A DNA stretch of 64,000 nucleotides from an uncultured Pelagibacteraceae bacterium (GCA_902605645.1 CACLDE010000002.1:1-64000); one strand, 5' to 3'; positions 11,076 through 22,720 are shown, numbered from the stretch's first letter. Numbers and translations are program-made. The notes: generated by a model not told the origin, from the sequence alone.

Positions 11076-12626
11076 ATGCAAAATACGAATAAATTTTATT
11101 ACTTAAGTATTTATCTAATATTAATCATTTTTTCTTTTTTAGTAAATTTTTACTACTCAAGTTTTGGAGTTGAGCCTATGGACTCCTTCGTTTTATTTAA
11201 TGGCGGCTTTAAAGTATTAAATGGCTTGATACCGTTTAAAGATTACTGGTTAGTAACTGGTCCATTAATGGATTATCTAAATGCGTTTTTTTTCAAATTG
11301 TTTGATGTAAGTTGGACAAGCTACATCATACATTCATCATTAACAAATACTTTAATTACTGTTTTGGTTTTTACATTGTTAAAAACTTTAGGTTTAAATA
11401 AAATATATAATTTAATTTATACTTTAATGTTTTCTTTGCTTATGTACCCTAATGTTGGGGTCCCATTTGTTGATCATCATGCAACAATTTTTGTTTTATC
11501 TACTTTTTGCTTATTTATTATTGGTGTAAAAAAGAATAACAATAAATATTTTTTTCTCATTCCTTCTTTATTAATAATTGGTTTTTTATGTAAACAAACT
11601 CCAACTACTTACGGAGTATTTGCAATCGCATTTTTAGGCATAGTATATCTGTTTTATTCAGATAATATTAAAAATTTTTTACTCACTACATTATATGGTT
11701 CTTTTTTATCTTTATTTGTTTTAATATTTTTTTTTTATTTAACAAAAATTCCAATATCTAATTTCTTAACCCAATACATTTACTTTGCAGGATCAATAGG
11801 TGATTATAGGTTATCAAATTGGAAGCCTGATTTTTTTGGAATTATACATGAATTTAAATTTATATTGATCCCATTCATATATTCTATTTATCTAAATATA
11901 ATCTATTACAAAAACAAAATAAAAGATCAATTTGTTATTTTATTATCTATAAATTTTTTTACTGTCTTAATGATTTTTCATCAATTACTGACCATGAATG
12001 AAAATTATATATTTTTTTTAATTCCATTATTAACTGCTTTTATCCATATTTTTAATAAAGATAAAAATATGAAAAATATTTTCTTGTATTCAGTCGTTGC
12101 CTTTTGTCTATTTGCTGTCACAAAATATCATCTGAGATTTAATGAGCAGAGAAAATTTCATAGATTAGAGAAAGTAAACTTAGAAAAAGCTGTAGATGCA
12201 AATACAATACATAGTAAGCTCAAAGGTTTAAAATGGATCACAAAAACTTTTAGTGATGAACCCAAAAAAGAAATTGAAATAATTGTTGAGTCTATTGAAA
12301 TTTTAAAAAATGAAAAAGGAAAATTTTCTGTAATTACTGATTATTTATTTATTCCAGCAGTTTTAAACATTAATGATTATTCGCCAAACCAGTGGTATCA
12401 TCCGGGAGTGAGTTATCCTTTAAAAGATAGCAAGTACTATGATAATTATAGAAGTTTTTTTGTTAAAAAACTAAAAACTAATCAAATAAGCAAAATAATT
12501 ATAGTTGGTAATGGACTAGAAAATTTATTAAAGTCAACTTTTAATACAGATTGTTTTAAAAAAACTAAACTCAGTGAAATAACTTTTAGATTAGAAATTA
12601 AAAAAGATTGTGCTGATTTCAAATGA
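11076..12626 (+). CDS. multipass membrane protein, GT-C glycosyltransferase-like
   Basis: A 516-residue protein with about ten hydrophobic helices followed by a soluble C-terminal part of roughly 130 residues. After the first helix comes EPMDSFVLFNGGF and GLIPFKDYWLVTGPL, which resembles the first extracytoplasmic loop of GT-C enzymes (acidic residue, then the IPxxD..xxxxPL pattern). I infer transfer of a sugar from a lipid carrier to an envelope glycan. Donor and acceptor are unknown. Its end overlaps the next gene by 4 bases (ATGA), so the two are coupled. Confidence 0.6.
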   Translation: MQNTNKFYYLSIYLILIIFSFLVNFYYSSFGVEPMDSFVLFNGGFKVLNGLIPFKDYWLVTGPLMDYLNAFFFKLFDVSWTSYIIHSSLTNTLITVLVFTLLKTLGLNKIYNLIYTLMFSLLMYPNVGVPFVDHHATIFVLSTFCLFIIGVKKNNNKYFFLIPSLLIIGFLCKQTPTTYGVFAIAFLGIVYLFYSDNIKNFLLTTLYGSFLSLFVLIFFFYLTKIPISNFLTQYIYFAGSIGDYRLSNWKPDFFGIIHEFKFILIPFIYSIYLNIIYYKNKIKDQFVILLSINFFTVLMIFHQLLTMNENYIFFLIPLLTAFIHIFNKDKNMKNIFLYSVVAFCLFAVTKYHLRFNEQRKFHRLEKVNLEKAVDANTIHSKLKGLKWITKTFSDEPKKEIEIIVESIEILKNEKGKFSVITDYLFIPAVLNINDYSPNQWYHPGVSYPLKDSKYYDNYRSFFVKKLKTNQISKIIIVGNGLENLLKSTFNTDCFKKTKLSEITFRLEIKKDCADFK

Positions 12627-13339
12627 AAATATTGGAAAAGCTGGCTATAATTTTTTTCGATTTTTTGGATAAATTCTTCCATCAGAAAAGAATTATCAAA
12701 ACTTTAAAAAAAGAAGTATCCAATTTGAACAATTTTATTGATGTAGGGGCTTACAAAGGTACTTATACAGATTTAATTTTAGATAATTACAAACCAAAAA
12801 AAATACTAATGTTTGAACCTCAGGAAGAAATATTTAAGTATTTAAAAATGAAATATAATGACAATAAAGATATTTTTTTGTTTAACAAAGCACTATCCAA
12901 CAAAGATAAGTCAGCACAATTTAATTTTAATAAGCATAATTTAACATCATCTTTGTCAAACTTAGATCCAGGTAATAGTTATTTAAAATTGAAAGCTAAA
13001 TTATTTGGAACTACATCTGAAGGAATGATCATTGATATAAAAACTATTCAGACAACAACTCTATTTTCAATTTTAGAAAAAGAGAATATAGAAATTATAG
13101 ATTTTCTTAAAATTGATACCGAGGGACATGAATTAGAGGTACTTCAGGGAATGAGAGAAAAAATCAATAAAGTCAAATGCATATTAGTTGAATTTCATCT
13201 TGATGAAATTTATATCAATTATAATCCTGAATTTTTACATCAATTTTTAATTTCGAATAATTTTAAGCTTATTGAAAAATTCAAGTTTCCGTTTACGACC
13301 TGGGAAGACAGACTCTATATTAATAATTCTTTTAGTTAA
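12623..13339 (+). CDS. FkbM-family SAM-dependent methyltransferase
   Basis: The 238-residue protein has the SAM-binding motif FIDVGAYKGTYTDL near residue 38 and the FkbM hallmark IDFLKIDTEGHELEVLQGM near residue 165. FkbM enzymes O-methylate sugars or polyketides; beside GT-C-like proteins the likely substrate is a surface sugar (inference). It overlaps the upstream membrane protein by 4 bases and converges with the next gene, overlapping it by 8 bases at the 3' ends. Confidence 0.85.
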   Translation: MKILEKLAIIFFDFLDKFFHQKRIIKTLKKEVSNLNNFIDVGAYKGTYTDLILDNYKPKKILMFEPQEEIFKYLKMKYNDNKDIFLFNKALSNKDKSAQFNFNKHNLTSSLSNLDPGNSYLKLKAKLFGTTSEGMIIDIKTIQTTTLFSILEKENIEIIDFLKIDTEGHELEVLQGMREKINKVKCILVEFHLDEIYINYNPEFLHQFLISNNFKLIEKFKFPFTTWEDRLYINNSFS

Positions 13340-14963
13340 TTTTTTTGTATATTTCATACACGATAAATTGATTAATTGAATAATCACTTATTTTTCTAAA
13401 ATTACTTGGTATTAAGTATTTTTTACTTTTAAACTTATTAACTTCAGATAAATTATTATTAAATATATACTTTGCTTTATTATATTCTTGACCAACTATA
13501 TTGATCAATTTTTTTTCATTATCATTTAAAAGTTTAATACTTCTTTCTAATGGTATATATGAGGCCACACCTATATTTATTCTTTCGTTTGAGTTTTCTA
13601 AAGCTAATATTTCTTTTAAAAATTTACTCCCAGCTAGTCCCCAATAATCAATTTCAAAATCTTTCTTCTTCGTTTTTTGAATTAATTGATTAAAATATAA
13701 ACTTTGAAATGGGTGATATTTTGATATCTCGTAAAAAGTAAACAAAATTAAAATTCCTATTGAGAAAAAAATAATTTTTATACTCTTAAAATTAATACTT
13801 AATAAGTTCAGTCCGATACATGCTAAGTAAATCATAAAAGAATGCAGAAAGTATAAATGTCTCCAACCTGTATACAAAACTGCAGAGGATAAAATTATAT
13901 AAAAAAAAATTGAATTAAAAATAAAAAAAACAATTAAATCTTTTTTTTCATTTTTACCTCTCCAAAAGTCGTTAAATGGAAGATCATCTTTTACCTTCAA
14001 GACCCTAGAGTATAATCTTTTTAAACAGTAAACAAACCCATACATAAAAAGTAATAATGTTATAAGCGGAGTAGTAATTAAAATCCATACTGGAAGGTAA
14101 CTCATAGGTAAACGATTTGAGTAGATATAATCTCCATTAAACAACATTTGAATTTTAATTATATATTTGGAAAAAATATTAAAACTATACAAAAAATTAT
14201 TTAAAGGACTGCTCCATAAATAGGGCCACAACAAAATTAAAAATGACAGAAAGAAAGTTAAGAGTAAAAAAGAGTTGAATATTTTTTCTTTAAAGGGATT
14301 TTTCTGTATTATCAAAAAAGCTAAAAAGGATACTGGTAAAAATAAACCCAGTATCCTTAAAGCACTTGTTAAGGCTGCAAAAAAGGAGAATAAAATTAAA
14401 TTTCTAATATTTAAATTATTGATGGTTTCAAAAAAAAAATAAAGAGAAATTGTAACTAAAGATAAAAAAATTAGGTCTTTATTATTATAAAAACTATCAC
14501 CAAAGATTCTTGGAGAACTTATATATAATAAAAGTCCAAAAAAAATTACGATTTGTCCTTTAAATCTTGATTTTATTATTAAGTAAAAATAAATTGAGCT
14601 TATAAAAAATATTAAAAAATTCGCCTGGTGCCTCATTAAAAAATAGTTTTTTGAACTTTCAACTTTAAATACTGTTTCTAAAAACGCTAAAGGCAAGTCA
14701 AAAACAACTCCATAAAAAGGAAAATCGTTTGGATTCGGAAGAGTAAAACCTTTTATATCATTAAGTCTATTTAGAGCTTCAATTCTTAAACTATCGAACG
14801 GTAAAAATTCTAAAACATAACACAACCAATAAAATCCAGAAAATCTTTGGAATTCTTCATCAATAGAAATGCCATAATCCTCAACTATTGATATTCCTAT
14901 AAAAAAATAAATTAAAAAAATGAAGAAGTAAAAATTTTTTTGAAAAAAGTTGATTGCTTTCAT
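13332..14963 (-). CDS. multipass membrane protein, PMT/ArnT-like GT-C glycosyltransferase
   Basis: A 543-residue protein with about eleven hydrophobic helices and a short soluble C-terminus. Between helices 1 and 2 lies YGISIDEEFQRF, matching the acidic catalytic loop of GT-C enzymes. ISSPRIFGDSFYNNKDLIF resembles the second conserved loop of protein-mannosyl/ArnT-type transferases (PRxFGDxxxNxKD). It is likely to glycosylate an envelope lipid or polymer. It is the only minus-strand gene in the first 29 kb, which supports its being part of an inserted accessory block. Confidence 0.65.
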   Translation of the reverse strand: MKAINFFQKNFYFFIFLIYFFIGISIVEDYGISIDEEFQRFSGFYWLCYVLEFLPFDSLRIEALNRLNDIKGFTLPNPNDFPFYGVVFDLPLAFLETVFKVESSKNYFLMRHQANFLIFFISSIYFYLIIKSRFKGQIVIFFGLLLYISSPRIFGDSFYNNKDLIFLSLVTISLYFFFETINNLNIRNLILFSFFAALTSALRILGLFLPVSFLAFLIIQKNPFKEKIFNSFLLLTFFLSFLILLWPYLWSSPLNNFLYSFNIFSKYIIKIQMLFNGDYIYSNRLPMSYLPVWILITTPLITLLLFMYGFVYCLKRLYSRVLKVKDDLPFNDFWRGKNEKKDLIVFFIFNSIFFYIILSSAVLYTGWRHLYFLHSFMIYLACIGLNLLSINFKSIKIIFFSIGILILFTFYEISKYHPFQSLYFNQLIQKTKKKDFEIDYWGLAGSKFLKEILALENSNERINIGVASYIPLERSIKLLNDNEKKLINIVGQEYNKAKYIFNNNLSEVNKFKSKKYLIPSNFRKISDYSINQFIVYEIYKKIN

Positions 14964-15006
14964 AATGATTAAATTATAAAAATACTTTAAAATTTAAGTT
15001 TTGCCA

Positions 15007-16167
15007 ATGAATATTCACGAACATCAAGCTAAAGAATTACTTAAAGAATTTGGGGCTCCGGTTTCAAAAGGTGTTGTAATCCATAATCTAAATGAAATTG
15101 ACGAAAAAATAATAGAACTAAAATCAACTAAATTTGTTTTAAAAGCGCAAATTCATGCAGGCGGTAGAGGTAAGGCAGGTGGTGTGAAATTAGTAGAGGA
15201 TATTGATGAACTAAAAATAGAAGCAAAAAATCTTTTTGGAAAAAAATTAATTACACCACAAACTGGCCCCAATGGCAAAGAAGTCAAAAGACTTTATATT
15301 GAAGAAGCCTCAGAAATATCAAATGAATATTATCTATCATGTTTAATAGATAGGCAAACTTCTAAGATAGCTTTTATAAGTAGTAAGGAAGGTGGAATGG
15401 ATATAGAAGAAGTAGCTTCAAATAACCCGGAAAAAATAATTACAACAAAAGTTGAGCTTTCTAGAGAGATCAAACCAGCAGATATCAAAAAAATAATTGA
15501 TCCATTTAAATTTAGCAAAAGTCAAATAAAAGAAGGTTTCAATTTAATTAAATCAATTTATAAAACACTTATAGAAAAAGATGCTAATTTGATTGAAATT
15601 AATCCTCTAATTATAACAAAGACCGGAAAAATAATTTGCCTAGATGCAAAAATTAATTTTGATGATAATGCGCTTTTTAGAAGACCTGAAATTCTTAAAT
15701 TAAGAGATTTAAATGAAGAAGACCCAAAAGAAATAGAGGCAAGTAAACACGATTTGGCTTATATAAAACTTGATGGAAGTATAGGATGTATGGTTAATGG
15801 TGCGGGCTTAGCAATGGCAACAATGGACATAATTAAGCTATATGGTGAATCGCCAGCTAATTTTTTAGATGTTGGAGGTGGAGCATCAAAAGAAAAAGTT
15901 TCAGCTGCTTTTAAACTCATTCTATCTGATAAAAATGTAAAAGGAATTTTAATAAATATTTTTGGGGGAATTATGAGATGTGACGTGCTCGCCCAAGGCG
16001 TTGTTGAAGCAGCTAAAGAGACAAAACTAAATGTACCTTTAGTAGTAAGATTGGCGGGCACTAACTATAAAGAAGGTAAAAATATTTTAGATGACTCTGG
16101 TCTTAAAATACTATCTGCATCAGATTTAAATGACGCAGCTAAAAAAATTGTGAATGCTATAAAATAA
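15007..16167 (+). CDS. sucC: succinyl-CoA synthetase beta subunit
   Basis: SucC with SucD converts succinyl-CoA to succinate with formation of ATP or GTP. The track starts at a TTG (15001). I prefer the ATG two codons later because it gives the family N-terminus MNIHEHQAKELL. The ATP-grasp domain shows AQIHAGGRGKAGGVK, LIEINPLI and NFLDVGGGAS; the C-terminal ligase domain has NIFGGIMRCDVLAQG. The stop abuts the sucD ATG. Confidence 0.97.
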   Translation: MNIHEHQAKELLKEFGAPVSKGVVIHNLNEIDEKIIELKSTKFVLKAQIHAGGRGKAGGVKLVEDIDELKIEAKNLFGKKLITPQTGPNGKEVKRLYIEEASEISNEYYLSCLIDRQTSKIAFISSKEGGMDIEEVASNNPEKIITTKVELSREIKPADIKKIIDPFKFSKSQIKEGFNLIKSIYKTLIEKDANLIEINPLIITKTGKIICLDAKINFDDNALFRRPEILKLRDLNEEDPKEIEASKHDLAYIKLDGSIGCMVNGAGLAMATMDIIKLYGESPANFLDVGGGASKEKVSAAFKLILSDKNVKGILINIFGGIMRCDVLAQGVVEAAKETKLNVPLVVRLAGTNYKEGKNILDDSGLKILSASDLNDAAKKIVNAIK

Positions 16168-17043
16168 ATGTCAATTTTAGTAGACAAACAGACAAAGGTT
16201 ATTTGCCAAGGGTTCACAGGTTCCCATGGAACTTTTCACTCAGAACAAGCTATAAAATACGGTACAAAATTGGTGGGTGGTGTAACACCCAAGAAAGGTG
16301 GTCAAAAACACCTTGGACTCCCAGTTTTCGATACTGTTCAAGAGGCCAAAGATAAAACTAAAGCATCAGCGACAATGATTTATGTTCCACCTAAGTTTGC
16401 TGCATCAGCAATAATTGAAGCTATAGATGCAGGTATTGAGTTAATTGTATGTATTACTGAGGGAATACCAGTAATAGACATGGTTAACGTTAAAAAAATT
16501 TTAAAAAAAAGTAAAAGTAGATTAATTGGCCCCAATTGTCCTGGAATAATTACTCCTGCTGAATGTAAAATAGGTATAATGCCAGGGAATATTCACAAAG
16601 TAGGATCTGTGGGCATTGTATCAAGATCTGGAACCTTAACTTATGAAGCAGTGGCGCAAACAACCTCTAATGATCTTGGACAGTCCACTTGCATAGGAAT
16701 TGGTGGAGACCCAATTAACGGAACCAACTTTATAGATTGCTTAGAATTATTTTTGAAAGACGATTTAACCAAGTCTATTGTAATGATTGGAGAAATAGGC
16801 GGCAATGCTGAAGAAGAAGCCTCAGAATTTATAAAAAAATCTAAGATAAAAAAACCTATGGTTGGTTTTGTAGCAGGTTTGACTGCACCTCCTGGAAGAC
16901 GAATGGGCCATGCTGGAGCTATAATATCTGGTGGAAAAGGTGGAGCTCAAGATAAGATTGAAATAATGAAATCTGCTGGCATAACTATTTCCAAATCTCC
17001 AGCAGATATAGGCAGAACTCTTTTTGAAAAACTAAAGGCTTGA
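16168..17043 (+). CDS. sucD: succinyl-CoA synthetase alpha subunit
   Basis: SucD carries the CoA-binding domain and the phosphorylated histidine. The 291-residue protein shows the CoA-binding [15 protein letters not shown] near the N-terminus, [10 protein letters not shown], and the active-site segment [17 protein letters not shown], in which the His is the phosphorylation site. It directly follows sucC and precedes sucA by 32 bases. Confidence 0.98.
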   Translation: MSILVDKQTKVICQGFTGSHGTFHSEQAIKYGTKLVGGVTPKKGGQKHLGLPVFDTVQEAKDKTKASATMIYVPPKFAASAIIEAIDAGIELIVCITEGIPVIDMVNVKKILKKSKSRLIGPNCPGIITPAECKIGIMPGNIHKVGSVGIVSRSGTLTYEAVAQTTSNDLGQSTCIGIGGDPINGTNFIDCLELFLKDDLTKSIVMIGEIGGNAEEEASEFIKKSKIKKPMVGFVAGLTAPPGRRMGHAGAIISGGKGGAQDKIEIMKSAGITISKSPADIGRTLFEKLKA

Positions 17044-17075
17044 TTTTAGAGAATATGTGTTATTATTAATTATTA

Positions 17076-19964
17076 ATGTCAGTTGATAAGAACAATCTTA
17101 CATATAAAAAAACTTCATTTTTATCCGGAGTAAATAGCGATTATATAGAGGAAAACTACGCTTTATACTTGCAAAATCCTAAGTTGTTACCCAACGATTG
17201 GATTGAATTTTTTGATGGATTAAATGAGGATTCTAAAAATATATTAGAAAATTTTAAAGGACCTAGTTGGAGCCCAAAAAAGGTAAAGCATATAGATAAT
17301 TTTCAAAAAGTTAAAACTCAATCAGAAGAACCAGTAAACGAATTAACATCAGTCAAACAAGCTTCTATGGACTCTGTCAGAGCAATAATGTTAATCAGAG
17401 CCTACAGAATTAGAGGACACTTAATTGCGAATTTAGATCCATTAAATCTTCAAATAAAAGAAGAACATCAAGAACTTAAACCAGAAACTTATGGATTTAA
17501 AAAACAAGATTATAACCGTAAAATATTTTTAGATGGAGTTCTTGGCCTACAATATGGAAATTTAAATGAAATCTTAAAGATATTAAAAAAAACTTATTGT
17601 TCCACAATTGGTTACGAATTTATGCATATGAGCGACCCTGAGGAAAAAGCTTGGGTTCGTAATAGGATAGAGGGTCCAGAAAAAGCTATTACTTTTACAG
17701 ATAATGGAAAAAAAGCAATATTGAATAAAATTATCGAGGCTGAGGGATTTGAAAAGTACTTACAGGTCAAGTTTGTGGGAACAAAAAGGTTCGGATTAGA
17801 TGGAGGTGAGTCCTTAATACCTGCTTTAGAACAAATTATTAAAAGAGGAGGAAATTTAGGAGTAAAAGAAATCAAAATTGGTATGCCTCATAGAGGTAGG
17901 CTTAATGTTCTGGCTAATGTTATGGGTAAACCCTATCAAGCAATTTTTAGCGAATTTTTTGGGAAAGGTATTTCAGCTAAAGAAGATTTTGAGGGAGATG
18001 TAAAATATCATTTAGGAGCTTCCTCCAACAGAGAATTCGATGGAAATGTTGTTCATATAAGTTTAACTGACAATCCATCACATTTAGAAGCCGTTAACCC
18101 TGTAGTTTTGGGACAAGTAAGAGCAAAACAATTTTTTCATAAAGATCCAAATAGAAAATCAGTTGTGCCTGTGCTAATTCATGGTGATGCCGCCTTTGCT
18201 GGTCAGGGAGTAGTTGCTGAGTGTTTTGCAATGTCAGGTTTACCTGGACATAATATAGGTGGAACTATTCATGTTATTGTAAATAATCAAATTGGTTTTA
18301 CTACTGCCCCAAGGTATGCAAGATCTTCTCCTTACCCATCAGATGTTGCAAAATTATCTCAAGCCCCAATATTTCATGTTAACGGAGATGATCCTGAAGC
18401 TGTTGTACATTGTGCAAAAATAGCTACTGAGTACAGACAGAAGTTTAACCGAGATGTTGTAATTGATATGGTCTGTTACAGAAGGTTTGGTCACAACGAG
18501 GGAGATGAACCTTCTTTTACTCAGCCGATAATGTATAAAAAAATAAAATCACATCCAACAACTCTTACCATCTATTCTAAAAAGATTTCGTCTGATGGGT
18601 TGTTAGATGTAAATCAAGTAGAAAAGAAAAAAAAAGAATTTAAAAAATTTTTAGAAACTCAATTTAATGACTCGAAAAATTATAAATCTGAACTGAAATG
18701 GTTCGATGGGGTCTGGTCAAGATTTAAACCAGGTTTAGGAAAAGATAAAAGGGGGGTCAGTGGTGTAGATAAAAAAACGTTGATAGAAACTGGTAAAAAA
18801 ATATCTAAAATTCCTAATAACTTTAGCATACACAAAACTTTAAAAAAAATACTAGAACAAAAGCAAAAAATGTTTACAGAAAATTCTCCAATAGATTGGT
18901 CAACAGCAGAGTCATTAGCATTTGCCACCTTGTTAATTGATGGTTTTTCAGTAAGATTGTCAGGTCAAGACTCAGCAAGAGGAACTTTTAGCCAAAGACA
19001 TTCTGTTTTAAGAAATCAAGAAAATCACGACAGATACATTCCATTAAATAATTTGGCTAAAAAACAAAAAAAATTTGAAATAATTGACAGTTTACTATCC
19101 GAGTTGGCAGTATTAGGTTTTGAGTTTGGTTATTCTCTTTCAGAACCCGAGACATTAGTTTTATGGGAAGCTCAATTTGGAGATTTTGCAAATGGCGCAC
19201 AAGTAATAATTGATCAATTTATAACTTCAGGAGAGTCTAAATGGGGAAGAGCAAGTGGTTTAGTTCTGTTGTTACCTCACGGATATGAGGGTCAAGGTCC
19301 AGAACATTCATCTGCAAGGCTAGAGAGATTTTTACAGATGTGTGCGGGAGAAAATATTCAAGTTGTTAATTGTACTACACCAGCAAATTATTTTCATGCT
19401 TTAAGAAGGCAAATGCATAGAGCATTTAGAAAACCTTTAATAGTCATGACTCCTAAATCTTTACTAAGAAACAAACGATGTGTTTCATCAATTGAGGATT
19501 TTACAAAAAAAAATAGTTTTCACAGAGTTCTTGAAGATCATGCTTATATAAAAGATACTAAAACTATCGAGCTAGCAAAGGATAAAAAGATTGAAAGGGT
19601 AGTAATGTGCTCTGGTAAAATTTATTTTGATTTGCTTGAGGCAAGAGAAAAGTCAAAAAATAATAAATTAACAATAATTAGAATAGAACAACTGTATCCT
19701 TTTCCAGCAAAAACATTAGCAAAAATTTTAAAAAGATACAAAAACGCTGATTTTATTTGGTGTCAAGAAGAACCAAAGAATATGGGTGCTTGGAATACTG
19801 TGAGAAATTACATTGATAGGACTCTTGAAATAATTGAATTTAAAAACAATAAAGTCAAATATATTGGAAGAAATGCCTCATCCACAACTGCGACTGGAAA
19901 TTATAATAAACACCTTGCAGAACAAAAAAAAATATTAGAAAAGGTAATTGGGAAACTTAATTAA
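17076..19964 (+). CDS. sucA: 2-oxoglutarate dehydrogenase E1 component
   Basis: SucA decarboxylates 2-oxoglutarate on thiamine diphosphate. Its 962 residues match the family. The N-terminal helix [19 protein letters not shown] docks onto the E2 core in relatives. The TPP region shows [26 protein letters not shown] and NNQIGFTT. The transketolase-like domain has [14 protein letters not shown], and [18 protein letters not shown] follows. The stop overlaps the sucB ATG by one base, which suggests E1 and E2 are translationally coupled. Confidence 0.98.
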   Translation: MSVDKNNLTYKKTSFLSGVNSDYIEENYALYLQNPKLLPNDWIEFFDGLNEDSKNILENFKGPSWSPKKVKHIDNFQKVKTQSEEPVNELTSVKQASMDSVRAIMLIRAYRIRGHLIANLDPLNLQIKEEHQELKPETYGFKKQDYNRKIFLDGVLGLQYGNLNEILKILKKTYCSTIGYEFMHMSDPEEKAWVRNRIEGPEKAITFTDNGKKAILNKIIEAEGFEKYLQVKFVGTKRFGLDGGESLIPALEQIIKRGGNLGVKEIKIGMPHRGRLNVLANVMGKPYQAIFSEFFGKGISAKEDFEGDVKYHLGASSNREFDGNVVHISLTDNPSHLEAVNPVVLGQVRAKQFFHKDPNRKSVVPVLIHGDAAFAGQGVVAECFAMSGLPGHNIGGTIHVIVNNQIGFTTAPRYARSSPYPSDVAKLSQAPIFHVNGDDPEAVVHCAKIATEYRQKFNRDVVIDMVCYRRFGHNEGDEPSFTQPIMYKKIKSHPTTLTIYSKKISSDGLLDVNQVEKKKKEFKKFLETQFNDSKNYKSELKWFDGVWSRFKPGLGKDKRGVSGVDKKTLIETGKKISKIPNNFSIHKTLKKILEQKQKMFTENSPIDWSTAESLAFATLLIDGFSVRLSGQDSARGTFSQRHSVLRNQENHDRYIPLNNLAKKQKKFEIIDSLLSELAVLGFEFGYSLSEPETLVLWEAQFGDFANGAQVIIDQFITSGESKWGRASGLVLLLPHGYEGQGPEHSSARLERFLQMCAGENIQVVNCTTPANYFHALRRQMHRAFRKPLIVMTPKSLLRNKRCVSSIEDFTKKNSFHRVLEDHAYIKDTKTIELAKDKKIERVVMCSGKIYFDLLEAREKSKNNKLTIIRIEQLYPFPAKTLAKILKRYKNADFIWCQEEPKNMGAWNTVRNYIDRTLEIIEFKNNKVKYIGRNASSTTATGNYNKHLAEQKKILEKVIGKLN

Positions 19965-21313
19965 TGTCTGAAAAAATCGTAGTACCTACTCTTGGAGAAT
20001 CTGTTACCGAAGCTACAGTAGCGAAATGGTTAAAGAATAAGGGAGATAAGGTCTCCTCTGACGAACCTTTGGTCGAATTAGAAACTGATAAAGTAAATGT
20101 TGAAGTTCCATCTCCATCAAATGGAATATTAGACAGCATCTCTGTCAATGAAGGAGAAACAGTTAATGTTGGAGCATTACTTGGATCAATTACCCAAACA
20201 AAATCATACTCTTCTGACTCTGCAAAAGATTTAAATGAAAAAAAATATTCTCCACCTAAACTAGAAAAGAATAAAAAAGAAAAAATTTTAAATAAAATTA
20301 CAGAACCTGAAATAAAGACAATAAAACAGGTTGAGTCATTAGCCCTTAATGAGGAGATTAATCAAAAAGTTTTTGATGATGAACCACTTGTCTTAGAGGA
20401 AGAACCACTTGTATTAGAAGAGACATACAATGAAAATAAAAAAATAGAAAATACTGAGCCGAGAGTTTCTCCGGCAGCTAGAAAAATGGCATGGGAAAAA
20501 AAAATTGATATTCAATCAATCAAAGGGAGCGGTAAAAATGGATTAGTTTTAAAAGAAGATATAATGAGCTTAATGGGTGTAAAGCCTGCACCATCAGATA
20601 GGAAGATCGCTCAAGGCCCAGAAGAAAGAATAAAAATGACAAGACTAAGACTTACTATCGCAAAAAGATTGAAAGAAGCTCAAGAAAATGCAGCAATGCT
20701 TACGACATTTAATGAGGTTAATATGCATGAAGTAATTAAAATGAAAAATGATTATAAAGAAGAGTTTCAGAAAAAATATTCTGTCAAATTAGGTTTTATG
20801 TCTTTTTTTGTAAAAGCTTGTATAATAGGCTTAAAAAATTATCCTGCTATTAATGCTGAAATCCAAGGTGATGAAATTGTTTATAAAAATTACTACAATA
20901 TTAGTATAGCTGTAGGGACCGATAAGGGTTTAGTTGTTCCAGTTATAAGAAACTCCGATGAGCTATCTTTTGCCGATATCGAGAAAAATATTGGTATGCT
21001 AGGCCAGAAAGCAAGAGATGGAAAAATTACTATTGAAGATCTTCAAGGAGGCACTTTTACAATAACTAATGGAGGAATTTATGGATCTATGTTATCAACT
21101 CCAATTTTAAATCCACCTCAGTCAGCAGTACTTGGAATGCATAATATAATCGAAAGACCAATCGCAGAAGATGGAGAAGTAAAGATAAAACCAATAATGT
21201 ATTTGGCATTATCATATGATCACAGAATAATAGATGGAAAGGAAGCAGTTTCATTTTTAAAAATAGTAAAGGACTCTTTAGAGCAACCAAAGCGATTATT
21301 TTTAAATCTATAA
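19964..21313 (+). CDS. sucB: 2-oxoglutarate dehydrogenase E2, dihydrolipoyl succinyltransferase
   Basis: The order of domains is a single lipoyl domain (residues 1-75, lipoylated Lys in [13 protein letters not shown]), an acidic/basic linker, a peripheral subunit-binding domain ([16 protein letters not shown]... near residue 170) and a catalytic domain ending with [16 protein letters not shown], which holds the His/Asp pair. The linker contains a tandem duplication EEPLVLEE. 449 residues in total. E3 (lpd) follows 3 bases downstream. Confidence 0.97.
   Translation: MSEKIVVPTLGESVTEATVAKWLKNKGDKVSSDEPLVELETDKVNVEVPSPSNGILDSISVNEGETVNVGALLGSITQTKSYSSDSAKDLNEKKYSPPKLEKNKKEKILNKITEPEIKTIKQVESLALNEEINQKVFDDEPLVLEEEPLVLEETYNENKKIENTEPRVSPAARKMAWEKKIDIQSIKGSGKNGLVLKEDIMSLMGVKPAPSDRKIAQGPEERIKMTRLRLTIAKRLKEAQENAAMLTTFNEVNMHEVIKMKNDYKEEFQKKYSVKLGFMSFFVKACIIGLKNYPAINAEIQGDEIVYKNYYNISIAVGTDKGLVVPVIRNSDELSFADIEKNIGMLGQKARDGKITIEDLQGGTFTITNGGIYGSMLSTPILNPPQSAVLGMHNIIERPIAEDGEVKIKPIMYLALSYDHRIIDGKEAVSFLKIVKDSLEQPKRLFLNL
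20381..20422 (+). repeat. tandem 21-bp duplication in the sucB linker
   Basis: Two adjacent 21-base units beginning GAACCACTTGT differ at only three positions (third-base or silent-type changes), encoding EPLVLEE twice. The repeat lies in the flexible linker after the lipoyl domain, where length variation is tolerated. Confidence 0.8.
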
Positions 21314-21316
21314 TTT

Positions 21317-22720
21317 ATGAGTGACAAATTTGATATTATTGTAATTGGTGGAGGCCCAGGCGGATACGTATGTGCTATCCGAGCTGCACAGTTAGGACTA
21401 AAGACCGCTTGTGTTGAGAGCAGGGGTACTTTGGGTGGAACTTGTCTTAATGTTGGGTGCATTCCCTCTAAAAGTTTATTAAATCTCTCAGAAAATTTCA
21501 ATAAAGCTAAAAAAAATTTTTTCAATCAAGGTATAGAAGTCTCAGATGTGAAGTTAAATATAGAAAAAATGATGAGCAATAAAAATAAATCTGTGCAAGT
21601 TTTAACTAAAGGTATTGAGTTTTTATTTAAAAAAAATAAGGTTAGCTACTTAAAAGGTAAAGGAGTAATATTTTCACCAACCAATGTAGTAGTTTACGAT
21701 CAAGGAAAAAAATCTTCTTATAGTGCAAAAAATATTGTTATAGCCACTGGGTCTTATGCTTCTTCGTTACCAGGAGTAGAAATAGATGAAAAAAATATTA
21801 TCTCTTCTACTGCGGCGCTTTCTTTACATTCTGTCCCGAAAAATTTAGTAGTTATTGGAGGTGGATATATTGGTTTAGAAATGGGTTCTGTTTGGAAAAG
21901 ATTAGGAGCAGAAGTTACTGTTATTGAAAATTTACCTTTTATTACACCAGGAATGGATCGAGAAGTTTCTAATGAATTTCAAAAAATATTAACAAAACAG
22001 GGAATTAAATTTAAATTGAACTCTAAAGTTTTATCAATTAAAGATCTTGGTAGTGAAGTTAAAATTGAATACCAAAGTAATGAGAAAAATATCAAAGAAA
22101 CAATTTCAGCTGATAAAACTTTAATTTCTGTTGGAAGAAAACCTTATACCGAGGGACTTAATTTAGATAAGATAGGTGTTAAAAGAGACGAAAAAGGTAG
22201 AATTAAAGTAAACAAAAAATTTCAAACAGATGTTAAAAATATTTATGCAATTGGTGATGTTATAGAAGGGCCTATGTTAGCGCATAAAGCTGAAGAAGAA
22301 GGAATTGCAGTTGCAGAGCTATTGGCTGGTCAATCCGGACATGTAAATTATGACGTAATACCGGGAGTCATTTACACTTCACCAGAGGTAGCATATGTTG
22401 GTAGATCCGAGGAGCAATTAAAGAAAGATGGAATAACATATAAAATTGGGAAATTCCCTTTTTTAGCAAATTCAAGAGCAAAAGTTAATAATGAGACCGA
22501 GGGTTTTGTAAAAATTTTAGCAGACAGTAAATCTGATCGTGTATTAGGCGTTCATATTATTGGTCCTCATTGTGGAGATATGATAGCTGAAATGGCTTTG
22601 GCAATGGAATTTGGTGCGAGTGCTGAAGATATAGCAAGAACTTGCCATGCGCATCCAACTCATACAGAGGCTATAAAAGAGGCAGCATTAGCTGTTGATA
22701 AGAGACCAATTCATTTTTAA
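21317..22720 (+). CDS. lpd: dihydrolipoamide dehydrogenase (E3)
   Basis: Lpd reoxidises dihydrolipoamide of the 2-oxoacid dehydrogenase complexes, passing electrons through FAD to NAD+. The 467-residue protein has the FAD motif IGGGPGGYVCAIRA, the redox disulfide GGTCLNVGCIPSKSLL, the NAD motif VIGGGYIGLEMGSVW and the C-terminal active-site His/Glu in HAHPTHTEAIKEA. Its position after sucAB points to the 2-oxoglutarate complex, though it may serve other complexes too. Confidence 0.98.
   Translation: MSDKFDIIVIGGGPGGYVCAIRAAQLGLKTACVESRGTLGGTCLNVGCIPSKSLLNLSENFNKAKKNFFNQGIEVSDVKLNIEKMMSNKNKSVQVLTKGIEFLFKKNKVSYLKGKGVIFSPTNVVVYDQGKKSSYSAKNIVIATGSYASSLPGVEIDEKNIISSTAALSLHSVPKNLVVIGGGYIGLEMGSVWKRLGAEVTVIENLPFITPGMDREVSNEFQKILTKQGIKFKLNSKVLSIKDLGSEVKIEYQSNEKNIKETISADKTLISVGRKPYTEGLNLDKIGVKRDEKGRIKVNKKFQTDVKNIYAIGDVIEGPMLAHKAEEEGIAVAELLAGQSGHVNYDVIPGVIYTSPEVAYVGRSEEQLKKDGITYKIGKFPFLANSRAKVNNETEGFVKILADSKSDRVLGVHIIGPHCGDMIAEMALAMEFGASAEDIARTCHAHPTHTEAIKEAALAVDKRPIHF

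Noticed and set aside
15001-15006. TTG at 15001 as the sucC start
   Set aside because: The ATG two codons later gives the standard MNIHEHQ N-terminus of SucC.
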